A DNA stretch of 64,000 nucleotides, taken from positions 49,819,162-49,883,161 of the forward strand of contig CM068315.1 in the NCBI GenBank assembly GCA_034766995.1. Reading direction: 5' to 3'. This DNA comes from Acanthacorydalis orientalis (Eukaryota > Arthropoda > Insecta > Megaloptera > Corydalidae). Numbering within the stretch: position 1 is the first letter of the stretch; the number at the start of each line of letters is the position of its first letter. Both the position numbers and the translations under genes were made by a program. Positions 54,098 to 64,000 of the stretch are shown here, piece after piece. The notes beneath the pieces were generated by a model. It did not search any database. It saw nothing but the letters and a program-made list of their open reading frames with translations, and was not told where the DNA came from.

Positions 54098-54700
54098 CCT
54101 ACAACAAAATGTATTTTATTACGGGTCAAATTTATTTTGAACTAAATTAATATTTAACATGATAATGAACGCATATTATACGGAATATAAATACATGAAA
54201 ATCTTCCCAAACTATAAAATAAATCCGATTAAATTAATATAAATATTACAAATTTAAAAGCTTAAATGAATGAATAAATTTATATTGAAATAATTATACT
54301 ACCACAATGGATAATGAAAAATCTATATGACTACAATACCTGTAAAAAAATATAATTATTGACGTATTATTAAGTATTAAATATTTACCATATAATATAA
54401 TCTCTGAAATAATTTATGAAATCATTCAAATTTTCGAAATATATTATTCATGATCGCTTTACTTTCCAGGAAGAAACATTTATTTATTAATAAATTATAT
54501 GCTACATATTAAAATGTGTAATAATTTATATTGTTTTTTTTAAATTTTATTCTTATAAAAAGACATTCGTACCATTACAATAAAAGAAGAAATATCTTGA
54601 TACATATATCAGGAAACAAGTAAAATATCTTTTATAAAAATTAAATATAAATTTAATGGAGTAATATTGAGTTACTAATGGATTAAATTATTTTAGAACT
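53766..54700. other. Gene-free AT-rich stretch
   Basis: AT-rich unique DNA and one TA tract at 54052-54093 (about 41 bp). Nothing else is recognised. Confidence 0.6.
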
Positions 54701-54840
54701 ATGTCAAGTTCGAAACTCATTACGGGTTCAATGCATTCGTTTTCTTAATGCAAGATAGCATATGCTTGAACTCGAACTTATGACACATTGGGCAACAGCA
54801 TGTCGTTCTGGCAACTCAGCAACGGCCATCTCGAAAATTT
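54700..54840 (-). repeat. tRNA-like (possible SINE) fragment
   Basis: On the minus strand, ATAAGTTCGAGTTCAAGC (54781-54764) fits a tRNA T-loop/B-box. Upstream lies TTGCTGAGTTGCCAGAACG, in the position of a D-arm/A-box at roughly 35-40 bases. Stems are not maintained, so a functional tRNA is unlikely. A tRNA-derived repeat head is plausible. Confidence 0.35.
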
Positions 54841-54981
54841 ATTACATATTATTATAATCAGATTAGAAGGAATTAAAAGCAGCTTCACCAATTATGTGTT
54901 CATAACAAAAATTTATTTTAAACAAAACGACTGTTAAACCCAATTTATGTCTTATTATGCATTCAAATCAATAAATACATA

Positions 54982-56272
54982 TGCAGGGTTTTCTAATCAG
55001 GAAGCAATTTTTAATTTGAAATAAAACACAGCATTTGCGCTGAAATTTCAAGTTTATTTATTGTAAATAATAGTTTGGGGTACGCTATTTATAAATGAAA
55101 AATAACATCATGCAAGTGACCACCGCTTACTTTCTTGCAAGTAATCACTCTAAGTTAAAATTTTCAATAATGTCCCTACACAATCGAGGCTCTATCTCAC
55201 GAAATACTCTTCGAATTTCATCTTTTAGGTCGAAAATTGTTTTAGAATTATTGACGTACAGCTGTCCTTTAACATGACCCCAAAAAATTAATCCAAAGGT
55301 GTTAAATCACAGGATCTCAGTGGCCGATCACTGTCTTAATTTCTAAAAATAATGTGACCAGGAAATTTCGTCCTTAATAAATCAATTGTTTCACCCGCTG
55401 TGTGACTTGTTCCACTGTTCATCTGGAACCACACGTCCTCCAGATCAATATCATCCAATTCTGTCGACAAAAAAATTGATTATCATGTTTCGGTATCTTT
55501 CTCCATTCATGGTCATTACTTTACCACCCTGACTCTCAAAAAAGTAAGGACTAATAACTTCACCGGATCAAAGTGCAAAAAGTCACTCTTTCTCTATGCA
55601 GTGGCTTCTGACTGATCACCCTCGGATTTTCGTTATCCCAGACACCACCATTTTTGCTTATTAATGTATCCAGAGAGTTCGAAATGAACCTCATCGCTAA
55701 AGATGATTTTTTTTTAGAAAAACCGTGTTGTTGTTACACTATCCAATTAAGAAATCTCCGACGCAGTGAATGCTGAACTTGTTGCTTCAAATGCTGACTT
55801 CAATTCTTGTATTAACCGAACCTTTAAATCTTCAACAATAACTATTTATGCAAAATACGTCATGTGGTCGTCTGTGAAAGGCCTTATTAAGGTGAGTATC
55901 GTGGAACTGACATTCTTGGCTCTTCCGATGCACTTTCACGAACCATGACAATGTTTTCTTCAGAATGAGTACTACGAACATGTATTGGTACTTCTTATCT
56001 TTATCTGATATAGTCTTTCCAAACTTACTCACAAATGGAAGAATTGTTGATTTAGATGGACGAGTATGTTGAGAATAAGTATCATATTATTTATGGAATG
56101 TATTTTTTATAGAACGACCATTTTCATTATTGCAAGGAGTTGTTTTGTTGTATACGAAGCCATAACTGATTATGACAATGTTATAACTTAACAAATGTCA
56201 AAAAAATATATCTGTTAATTTGACATCAGTGGATATAACCTCTTAAAAAGGGCGTCCCTATTGGAAAACCCT
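54982..56272 (-). mobile_element. Tc1/mariner relic, DD41D type
   Basis: Terminal inverted repeats: the low end has CAGGGTTTTCTAATCAGG and the high end, reverse-complemented, AAGGGTTTTCCAATAGGG, with both continuing into TTTTTAA. The length of about 1.29 kb suits a complete single-gene element. A TA tract follows immediately on the high side (56278 onward). The exact ends and the TA duplication are blurred by one or two bases. The enclosed transposase is degenerate. Confidence 0.85.
55089..56160 (-). pseudogene. DD41D Tc1/mariner transposase pseudogene
   Basis: Minus-strand homology in order: NENGRSIKNTFHK and RPSKSTI..FVSKFGKT (N-terminal helix-turn-helix, 56130-56020); SEENIVMVRESASEEPRMSV (56010-55910); KVRLIQELKSA near 55810; KIIFSDEVHFELSGYINKQ with the first Asp at 55695-55693; ELDDIDLEDVWFQ; the second catalytic position (QDGATCHTA in relatives) reads MNSGTSHTA, so Asp is replaced by Asn at 55419-55417; DLLRTKFPG; RSCDLTPLD with the third Asp at 55293-55291; then WGHVKGQLYVNN and IRRVFREIEPRLCRDIIENF, ending GGHLHDVIFHL with stop at 55091-55089. 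The second and third positions have 41 residues between them, the spacing of the DD41D (rosa-like) lineage. Several stops and frameshifts make it inactive. Confidence 0.9.
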
Positions 56273-56274
56273 TT

Positions 56275-56277
<3 letters not shown>

Positions 56278-56336
<59 letters not shown>

Positions 56337-56364
56337 TATACATATATACATATATATATATATA
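56278..56364. repeat. (TA)n microsatellite
   Basis: About 56 bp of pure TA, a GTTTATACA interruption, then more TA. It abuts the DD41D element. Confidence 0.97.
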
Positions 56365-56688
56365 AATAAAACTTTCATAATAGTTCATAATAGTTATTAC
56401 ACTAATCAGACATATCTAAGTTTATTAATGTCAACGATTCAATTTACTATTTTTCATAAGAAGTATATAAATATTTTTACGTCGGTTAAATTATACGCTT
56501 ATTATTCGTTCAACATATCAGCTGATAAATATTTCATAACTTAAGTTGCGCTTACTAAAGTTCAGTCTCATGTATAGTAAAGTTTCATTATACTTTCAAA
56601 ATAACGACGCAATATCCTTCTATGACGAGAAATATTTTCAGTGTTCCATTTATTCATTAATAATATTTAACTTTTTGTTCTCATAATA

Positions 56689-56691
<3 letters not shown>

Positions 56692-56741
<50 letters not shown>
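56692..56741. repeat. (TA)n microsatellite
   Basis: About 49 bp of pure TA. Confidence 0.97.
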
Positions 56742-56743
<2 letters not shown>

Positions 56744-57329
56744 CACTTAAAGTTAGTTTAAAAAATCAATATGGATACAAAACAACTGTAAATTGAATAA
56801 ATGTTTGAAAAGTCAACGAGTAAATGTTAAAATCTAAATAACTTTTATCTGCTTAAATAGACATTTTTGAGAACAAAAGAACTTGTTGAAAGTTTCAAAG
56901 ATTTCAATAACTTTTCTGTTAAGTCTCGAGTTCTTGAAAACTATAAAACAGCAGTATTTGCCATAAAAACGCGAAAGTAAGTACAAAAAATAGCCATCAT
57001 CTTCTTAAAGTTACAAACTTTCCGCTTCTGTCAAAATAATAATCTCTTAAATTCAAACTAAAGATAGAAACTGGTCTTTAAACGTTCGAAAACTTTTGTA
57101 ACATCTTAAACATTTAGAAATATTGTTTAATAGAAACGATAAATTTTCTTTACTCGTTTACTTTGAAATATGGTAAGTGTAAAAGATGATTTTTTTAGTT
57201 TATTCCGTCCACACAAATAACTTGGAAGATAATGAGTATGGTAAAATACAATATTTTAAGAATCATCTAAATTTCGATATTAAACAATATATTTTTTTAA
57301 CTTTTTAATATCTGTTTATTAAAATATTC

Positions 57330-57330
<1 letters not shown>

Positions 57331-57400
<70 letters not shown>
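57331..57400. repeat. (TA)n microsatellite
   Basis: About 68 bp of TA with one C near 57337. Confidence 0.97.
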
Positions 57401-57401
<1 letters not shown>

Positions 57402-57498
57402 TTTTAATGAGTTCAACAACAAAATCAAAATATCAAAAATATTTTTCAACGGTGTTGAAATATTTTTTACATAATCGATTTTTTTCAAAAACCATTTC

Positions 57499-57499
<1 letters not shown>

Positions 57500-57559
<60 letters not shown>
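57500..57559. repeat. (TA)n microsatellite
   Basis: About 58 bp of pure TA followed by GGAGAGAAAATGAGAGG. Confidence 0.97.
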
Positions 57560-57561
<2 letters not shown>

Positions 57562-57949
57562 AGAGAAAATGAGAGGGACAGAAAGATACAAAAATGTTAT
57601 AATGTTAAATTTTAAGTGATAATTATAATCTGATGAAGTGAAAATGTCATATGTTAAATTTCCTTGTTTATATTTTTATAGAATTATAAAAATATTATAG
57701 TTTCAAGAAAACTGACAATTTAATATTTAATAATAATTTAAATTATGCAAAAAAAATTACCATTTTATTTCCGTTTTTTTAATTCTAGATAAAATATGCT
57801 ATTGAAGAGATAGAAGCAAGTCTTCAAGATTTACTAAAATATTTTCAGTCATTTTTATATCGCTATTTTTTTATACATTCTGGAATAGTTGTGTCTGATT
57901 ATATAATTATATTGAAAGTTAGTGTTAGATAATTTTCATTAGTAGGGCA

Positions 57950-58450
57950 GATAAAAGCACTGTTCATGACACTTGAGAAAAGAAACAATAACAAGTACAA
58001 ACGTAAATATGAAACACAGAATGGCACACAAACAAATATAATAAATAATCGGCATTAGGGCGTGCGTACATAGTGAGTATGTTGATTCCAAACTTCGTTA
58101 TCTACACCACTTGTAGAATAAAAGCGTATTTAGATAAAACATTTTATTCGAAACTCGTCGAGAGTTTTCCAAACTCTCTGTACGGTAACTGCAAACAATC
58201 ATCATGATATTTAAACACAAATAAAAAGTAATTCTACAAAGAGATGCGCCCTGAGGGGCAATGGTGTTTTAAACGCAGCAGCAGCCAGTAGGGTAGTGGT
58301 ATTCATCTCACCCGCGCGATATCATAGCTCGCAAATTTCATTTCCATCGCCGCACGCTTTTGTTTTATCCGGCCAACATATAAATGTTTTAAATACATTG
58401 TCGCCGCCGACATAAAAAATAAAATGGTCATAAATCAACAGAAAGTTGTA
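57950..58450. other. GC-richer island, possible conserved non-coding DNA
   Basis: About 500 bp of complex, GC-richer sequence without a long frame. It contains GCAGCAGCAGCC (58279-58290), an AT-rich homeodomain-type patch (CATAAAAAATAAAATGGTCATAAA near 58411-58434, preceded by GTCGCCGCCGA) and balanced composition unlike the repeats elsewhere. No tRNA or transposon motif is seen. A regulatory element or an untranslated exon is possible. This is speculation based on composition only. Confidence 0.25.
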
Positions 58451-59741
58451 CGGCTAATGTTTCAATTTTATTTGATGCGATATGCCGTTACGAATTGTAT
58501 AAAAAACACTACCTTTAAACAGTTACTATATCTTGAATCACATTTTCTAAATTAATGATATATTACATACTGTAATAAAAATAAAATTCCGTTCAAAAAA
58601 TTCTTTCTTAATCGAATGAAAATATCAATAAATAAATACAATACAAAATGGAAACAAATTATTTTAAAAACAGTATACATATAAATTGAATTAAAAATTA
58701 ACCGAGTTATGTCAACTGACTCAATAAATAAAAAAGACACGTTACAGACAAAAATCCTTTTAGTATTTACAAAATTAAAAAAATATATTTGTAAGTTCAT
58801 AAACTAGAAACTATATTAAAAAGTAGTACAATAAAATACACATTTGAATAAAAAATAGATAAATTTATTTTATTGTTCTTGTTTCGGCCCCATTAAGAGT
58901 TTAAAAAGAAAATTGGAAAAAATGTGTACTTAGATTTTTTGCATAACATAAAAACATGTTTAAAATATACGAGTAATATACAATTCAAATGTAAAAGTGT
59001 GTATTACCTTAACATTTATTATTTAGCTGTTGCCATTTTATTTTTTTTAAAAACAGAGAATGATTTCAACGTTTCAGACACGTGCACACGTCATTGAGTC
59101 ACGTGCAAACGTGTGGCCAACTATTACCTAGTATACGTTTTATATGTAGATGTATAACATATATTATATGTACTTACGTGCATCTTTTCACGACAATATG
59201 CAGATCATGTAGACAATTTTTCAAATTGTGAATTTTTCTGCACCCCGATTACCAAGGATTTTTTTAACAGCAGTTCACTTATTATTTCTACAATATTTTT
59301 ATTCAATAATCTTAACAAGGATTTAAATAATTTATTATGTAGTGAAATTATCCATAACGTGCGGGAATATCAGGAAATTAAATAATTAAGAGAACTCCAG
59401 TATTCACAACAAAGTCAATTAGAATATAATCAATATATAATATATTACACACACTATTGTTTCCGTAGAAATATATTAAATAATTCTGAGAAGAACGAAA
59501 CAATACATTCTATATGATAAGAAAAAATAAAGGTAAATCAAAATACACAATTGCTACTTCTAATAATATTAATAAATTAAAAAAACTGACTCTTACAATG
59601 TCATTTTTCATTGCAAAAATAATTTAGATAACAAATAAAATATTTTTTTATACCTAAATGACACAATTTTTCTAAAATGTAAACTTTTTTGTTATTCACA
59701 ACATTGTGATACCAAAACTCGACAGAAAAATATTAATTAAA

Positions 59742-59742
<1 letters not shown>

Positions 59743-59790
<48 letters not shown>
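59743..59790. repeat. (TA)n microsatellite
   Basis: About 46 bp of TA followed by GTATATATGAATATATAAAC. Confidence 0.97.
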
Positions 59791-59797
<7 letters not shown>

Positions 59798-60576
59798 GAA
59801 TATATAAACTCAATGAATATAATGCCGTCTAAAACTAACAACAATTTTAGTATGTTTTTGTTTATTGTTAACAAATTAAGATGTTAACCATTGTTTTGCG
59901 GTAATTAGACGAGGGATACTTGTGCTTCTATCACAACACATTATATTAATGCTCCATATATCAAAGGTAAGAAAGTAATCTGTTGAATACCGCCACTTTC
60001 GCCGAGAAGGTAGATTCTAAAAGGTTAAAGAACCGTTAACTCCACCCAACGCTGTTGTTTTTCAAAAAGCTCTCAGCTTAGCTAAGGCTTAGTATCCGCA
60101 CCATCCTTTCATTCCGAGATTTACAGAAAGTTTTATTGTTCGGATAAGAGATTTGCTATGGTCGAATAAGAATCAAATGATTTCTTGATTCTTATAATAG
60201 TTTGTTAATAAACACAAGTACGTAGAAACGTATAGTTTTTCATCTTTAATTGTAAAAAAAAATCGTCGAAAGAAAAAGTTCAACAATCACAATAATTTCA
60301 TTTAAATAAAACTTATATTTTACAAAATATATTGTCCTCCGTGGCTATAAATATATATATATATATATATATGTATATATTCAAGTATAAAATATAAATT
60401 CTTTGTGTTTGAATAATCATATTAAGTATATACCCCTTGACAATCATTAAAATACCTTTTAATGATTTTTAAAGTTATTCTAATAATGAGACCTTTTTAG
60501 CAAGAAGAATCTAACGCGTTTCAAAAAATGTTTAAATACAAATATATAAAATAATGTTTTCTCCTAGATAAAAGTT

Positions 60577-60577
<1 letters not shown>

Positions 60578-60617
<40 letters not shown>
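60578..60617. repeat. (TA)n microsatellite
   Basis: About 39 bp of pure TA. Confidence 0.97.
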
Positions 60618-60619
<2 letters not shown>

Positions 60620-61089
60620 ACGGAGTAGCATTTAACAAACATCAATAAGTTTTAATGAAACTACAAATATATTTAATGATTCCTGAATATTGAAATAAAA
60701 TAAGTGAATTTGTGATTGAACTTGTAGTTTTCAAATTTTTCGAAAAATTGTGAGTAGACTATACAAAATTAAAACATCTTAAATAATTATCTCTGTTTAT
60801 ATAATTTTATTGATTAGTTTGTTTTAATACTGTTAACTATAATTATCAGCATATGAAAGAATATCTCGATTATCTCATCAAGAGTTAATAGCAAACGTAA
60901 AAAGTTTATGTATATATATATATACATATGTCCAAATATACTTCCGTATTCGATCTATTGCTACCTTATCCATAATTTCAGACCATCAAGTATAGAAATA
61001 TATAAATAAGTAATAAAGATTATCTGAAGAAATATATCCGTTCCAGTGTTTTGATAGTGACCGTTTGCAGGTGATAAAAACAATGGTCA

Positions 61090-61345
61090 TCCTGTACATT
61101 TACCAGAGTCTCTGTAGGGCATACAAACGTACTCAACTCACGGAGTAGTGTTTTGTTTTTATGGGGTTCAGCGGGACGTAGGGTTGTCTCGCTTACCATT
61201 AAGCCTGCATAACCCGCACCCCAAATGGCTCACCCTCCTACACTACGTAAGAATGCTCCCAAGGGTCGTTTTATGGCCACCTCCAGCTTCACCAAAAACG
61301 ACGTTCATTCGCGGTCGCCGAGTTTCACGAACACGTGACCAGAGG
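61090..61345 (-). repeat. Dispersed repeat family, copy 2, with B-box-like head
   Basis: Read on the minus strand it starts near a B-box-like GTCACGTGTTCGTGAAACTC (61339-61320), then GTGAAGCTGGAGGTGGCC, GTAGGAGGGTGAGCC, AGGCTTAATGGTAAGCGAGA, CCTACGTCCCGC and GTGAGTTGAGTACG. The later blocks match copy 1 at 38490-38665 in the same order. The B-box-like start suggests a tRNA-derived SINE whose body is the shared part. The 81-codon plus-strand frame is the antisense of the repeat and is not considered a gene. Confidence 0.55.
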
Positions 61346-61480
61346 GTAAGAAACCTACTTATGTACAGGTGTATCATATATACTTTTACTTAAAATACAA
61401 TGTACAGTTAAACTGATTAAAAATTGAAAGAGGAGACCAAAGGTTAAATTGAATTATTTAGTCCAACAATAGAACAGTAA

Positions 61481-61485
61481 TACAG

Positions 61486-61530
<45 letters not shown>

Positions 61531-61531
61531 G
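61481..61531. repeat. Compound (CA)n(TA)n microsatellite
   Basis: About 31 bp of CA followed by about 18 bp of TA. Confidence 0.97.
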
Positions 61532-62150
61532 ATCCATTTTAATTACTATTTAAAAAATCCAAATATAATAACGTAAAATTTAAAAATACAGTTTCTTTTA
61601 ATATGTTCAAAATTTACTTCTTAAACAATATAACAATGTTTTTTTTTAAAGTTAGTCGTTAAGAAAACATAAATATTATTTAAATACTTAAGCATTTTAA
61701 AAATCGTACTTTAAATACTTTTAATAAAAAGTATTTGCTGGTGTGTGATATTTTCGGCAATGGCAATGTTACTAAAAAAATTATGTGTAAAATTCTGTAC
61801 ACACGTTAACTAAAAATATATAAAATTATAATAAAAAAATGTGAGTTCTCGTTGAAAAATGTAAACATTTTATGTGCTATAAAACATTTTTACAATGTAC
61901 GTTGCCGCAAAAAAATGTTTCACTAAATTCATAATCGTATAACGAAATAATTTTCTGAACGGATAAATATGTTCATGCTTGTATTACATGCATAAGGAAT
62001 GTATTCTATACATGTACATTATATATATATATATATATACACACCCTATACCTTTGCAGTATATGCCATCTGTTTAAATTACAACTTTTCTACTGGAATT
62101 TATTCCATTAAAGAAAAATTCGATATAAAATAGTATACATTTCACTTCGA
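61532..62150. other. Gene-free AT-rich stretch
   Basis: AT-rich unique DNA with a short TA tract at 62020-62040. No gene is recognised. Confidence 0.6.
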
Positions 62151-62180
62151 CCACATGATACGAACTCGTACCTCATCCGT

Positions 62181-62726
62181 ATGTATGTATATGATATCAA
62201 TAAAAGTGTAAATACGTTATATATTTTATTGAGAATACTCTCTTACTTGGAATGCATGACTCCGCGGCCATTTTATATACGGAGACCGTCGTGCCGATAT
62301 TACAGCCATAAGAAACTGCAAATACCGCGTAAGTCTCTCATAAAAGTAAGATATTTCCCACTTCGAATCAATCGTTCGCAAACATACGGGATTACGAGCA
62401 CACAAGATCTCTCCAATAAAATTTCCCTGCGTCAGAAAAAAATACACTATCTGCTCGAGTCTACTAACTCCACTTTCGAAAGATGTTCAATTTATCAATA
62501 CGAAAATTTCGTTTACTTAGTATTATACTTTGTCCTGAGAAATGAAATGAGATGTTTTAGCGAAGCAGATCAAGCCAATTATTTAGTCGAGTGTAAGAAG
62601 AAAACATCGTTTTATGAACACATCACTGTAACATTAAATACATTTTTTAAAGGGAAGATAATAACGATTTTTTTAAACTACGACACCACACTAAATATAT
62701 TTTATATTAGTACTTCATATTTATAA
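62181..62726 (+). CDS. Unrecognised 181-codon open reading frame (doubtful)
   Basis: The longest ATG-to-stop frame in the window, and it contains no microsatellite. Codons 30-90 lie in GC-richer DNA and read as basic, Tyr/Ser-rich sequence (for example PFYIRRPSCRYYSHKKLQ). The second half is more ordinary (RNEMRCFSEADQANYLVECK). I recognise no domain, signal peptide or clear membrane segment. The ATG lies in a TATG-repeat-like patch (GTATGTATGTATATG), so the start is doubtful. A B-box-like string on the minus strand (AGGTACGAGTTCGTATC, about 62172-62156) lies just upstream, so the region may be repeat-derived. It could be a real small gene or exon, a chance frame, or a mobile-element fragment. 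Confidence 0.2.
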   Translation: MYVYDINKSVNTLYILLRILSYLECMTPRPFYIRRPSCRYYSHKKLQIPRKSLIKVRYFPLRINRSQTYGITSTQDLSNKISLRQKKIHYLLESTNSTFERCSIYQYENFVYLVLYFVLRNEMRCFSEADQANYLVECKKKTSFYEHITVTLNTFFKGKIITIFLNYDTTLNIFYISTSYL

Positions 62727-63316
62727 TACGTTTCCTATAAATAATTTATTACGTAATGAAAGAAGAATTTCTTTAGAATGGAGTAAAAAATATTTCTTCG
62801 TACCTCGACTAATATATTTATCCAAAAATTTTATATTTACCTTCCAAAAATTTAAAAATAAGCGTTAATGTACTTTTCGGATAATATAGAAATAAATTAA
62901 AAAATAATTTATATTTCTCTAATAAATGCTAACTTCAAGTAATATTCAAATTACTGTTCATTCAAAGACAAAAATTACTCATGAAATGTCTTTTTGCGGA
63001 AAAAAGCATCAGAAAGAAATTAAGTTTAGAATAATCCAATTTTACTTAATTAACACTGTTCTTCGAACATTGTTATTGGAACTGTTTTATGGAAAAATGT
63101 TAAATAATTTGACTTGAAATTCTAATGACATGTTAGATGTGGGTGCCAAGATCAAATTAGACTATTATATAATCAATTATGTGTACAACCTCCCTTACTG
63201 TATTAAATTACGATACCACGTTATTATCTATCCAGTATTGAATTATATTAGCACAATATAATTACATTGTCTTTAAGATATCTACTTACGATAAAAAGTC
63301 CATAGATATATTCATT

Positions 63317-63318
<2 letters not shown>

Positions 63319-63357
<39 letters not shown>
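63319..63357. repeat. (TA)n microsatellite
   Basis: About 38 bp of pure TA. Confidence 0.97.
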
Positions 63358-63589
63358 GTACATAATAAATATAATATAAAAGTTGATTTCTTTAATTAAT
63401 TGTTGAAATATTTAATTCCACGTATACCGACTAAAAGACTAATAGTATTAGAATATACGTACAAATAATTTTTCAATATGTGTTTTCCTTATGTATTATC
63501 ATAAGAATGAACTGATTTTTTTCTGTTTAAACACATAAATAGACATGTGTGCATTCTGAGACAAACATAAATAAAATGTTATAAAAATT

Positions 63590-63593
<4 letters not shown>

Positions 63594-63634
<41 letters not shown>
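63594..63634. repeat. (TA)n microsatellite
   Basis: About 40 bp of pure TA. Confidence 0.97.
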
Positions 63635-63639
<5 letters not shown>

Positions 63640-64000
63640 TATGGAGGAATGTTAAATTACTCTACATAGAAAATACGCTAACCATTTTTTTTATTAAATC
63701 CAAACATTCGGTATTTACTGGTTTTAATGTTGAATTGATAATTAAATGAAAATCTAGCATATATATATATAAACAAAAAAATGGCCATTAGTCGTCGGAT
63801 AAAATCTTTGCAAATTTTAAATCTAATATTAGGAATGTATTCAATTTACAAAATGAAGATCATGAAATAATAATGTATGTATATTAAATTTTGAAATATT
63901 CCAAAATTCATATCTAATAAATTAAAGTGCACATACATAAATAATATACTACGTATAAATAATAAATAAATATCCGTATAACTTCAATTTCCTGGGAAAG

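Larger units (their letters stand above)
56365..57945. other. Gene-free AT-rich stretch
   Basis: AT-rich unique DNA with three TA tracts (below). No gene is recognised. Confidence 0.6.
58451..61080. other. Gene-free AT-rich stretch
   Basis: AT-rich unique DNA. The patch at 59.88-60.18 kb is GC-richer and unrecognised. TA tracts lie at 59743-59790, 60347-60372, 60578-60617 and 60907-60927. The 82-codon minus frame at 58552-58800 is low-complexity and hydrophobic, with no homology I can name. Confidence 0.55.
62730..64000. other. Gene-free AT-rich stretch
   Basis: AT-rich unique DNA with two main TA tracts and a short one at 63755-63771. The 63-codon frame at 62926-63117 is unrecognised. Confidence 0.6.

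Noticed and set aside
55766..55948. Plus-strand frames at 55.1 and 55.8 kb
   Set aside because: They are antisense to the DD41D transposase pseudogene, which explains the sequence fully.

Overview
The window is a very AT-rich, gene-poor stretch of eukaryotic nuclear DNA, most likely from an insect or another arthropod. Five points support this. Base composition is strongly AT, with GC roughly a quarter by eye. There are about seventy (TA)n microsatellites, often compound with (CA)n, (GA)n or (GATA)n. There are five decayed Tc1/mariner elements from several lineages. One tiny retrotransposon end carries the (GAT)n tail seen in many arthropod non-LTR elements. Finally, nothing bacterial is present: no operons, Shine-Dalgarno sites, rRNA or CRISPR. 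I cannot name the order or species. I found no intact protein-coding host gene, and no convincing functional tRNA or other RNA gene.

Layout. 1-7.7 kb: AT-rich DNA with TA tracts and two GC-richer islands (about 1.38-1.55 and 2.45-2.76 kb) containing tRNA-like B-box sequences. 7.694-8.966 kb: a full-length mariner on the minus strand with matching ends and a TA target duplication, but a broken transposase. 11.27-11.34 kb: a 51-bp retrotransposon 3' end between perfect 14-bp direct repeats. 15.00-15.62 kb: an internally deleted mariner that keeps both ends and only the C-terminal half of its transposase. 15.7-16.3 and 18.0-18.3 kb: unrecognised GC-richer islands. 21.19-21.77 kb: two copies of a ~180-bp unique segment separated by TA tracts. 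23.0, 27.1 and 31.4 kb: islands with tRNA-like promoter motifs. 32.06-33.29 kb: a mariner inserted inside a TA tract. 36.21-36.71 kb: a 502-bp element with 27-bp terminal inverted repeats and repeated subterminal motifs. 38.5 and 61.2 kb: two diverged, oppositely oriented copies of one dispersed repeat family. 46.27-47.48 kb: a Mos1-like (mauritiana-type) mariner relic. 54.98-56.27 kb: a Tc1/mariner relic with DD41D spacing. 58.0-58.45 kb: a GC-richer island of unknown role. 62.18-62.73 kb: the longest reading frame free of simple repeat (181 codons), unrecognised.

No genes work together here. The window reads as a record of transposon arrival and decay in a TA-microsatellite-rich background. 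Tc1/mariner elements insert at TA dinucleotides, and at least one insertion (32 kb) lies directly inside a TA tract. I found no convincing new biological system. The best leads are the 502-bp inverted-repeat element, the 38.5/61.2-kb repeat family, the recurring tRNA-like motifs in the GC-richer islands, and the 181-codon frame.
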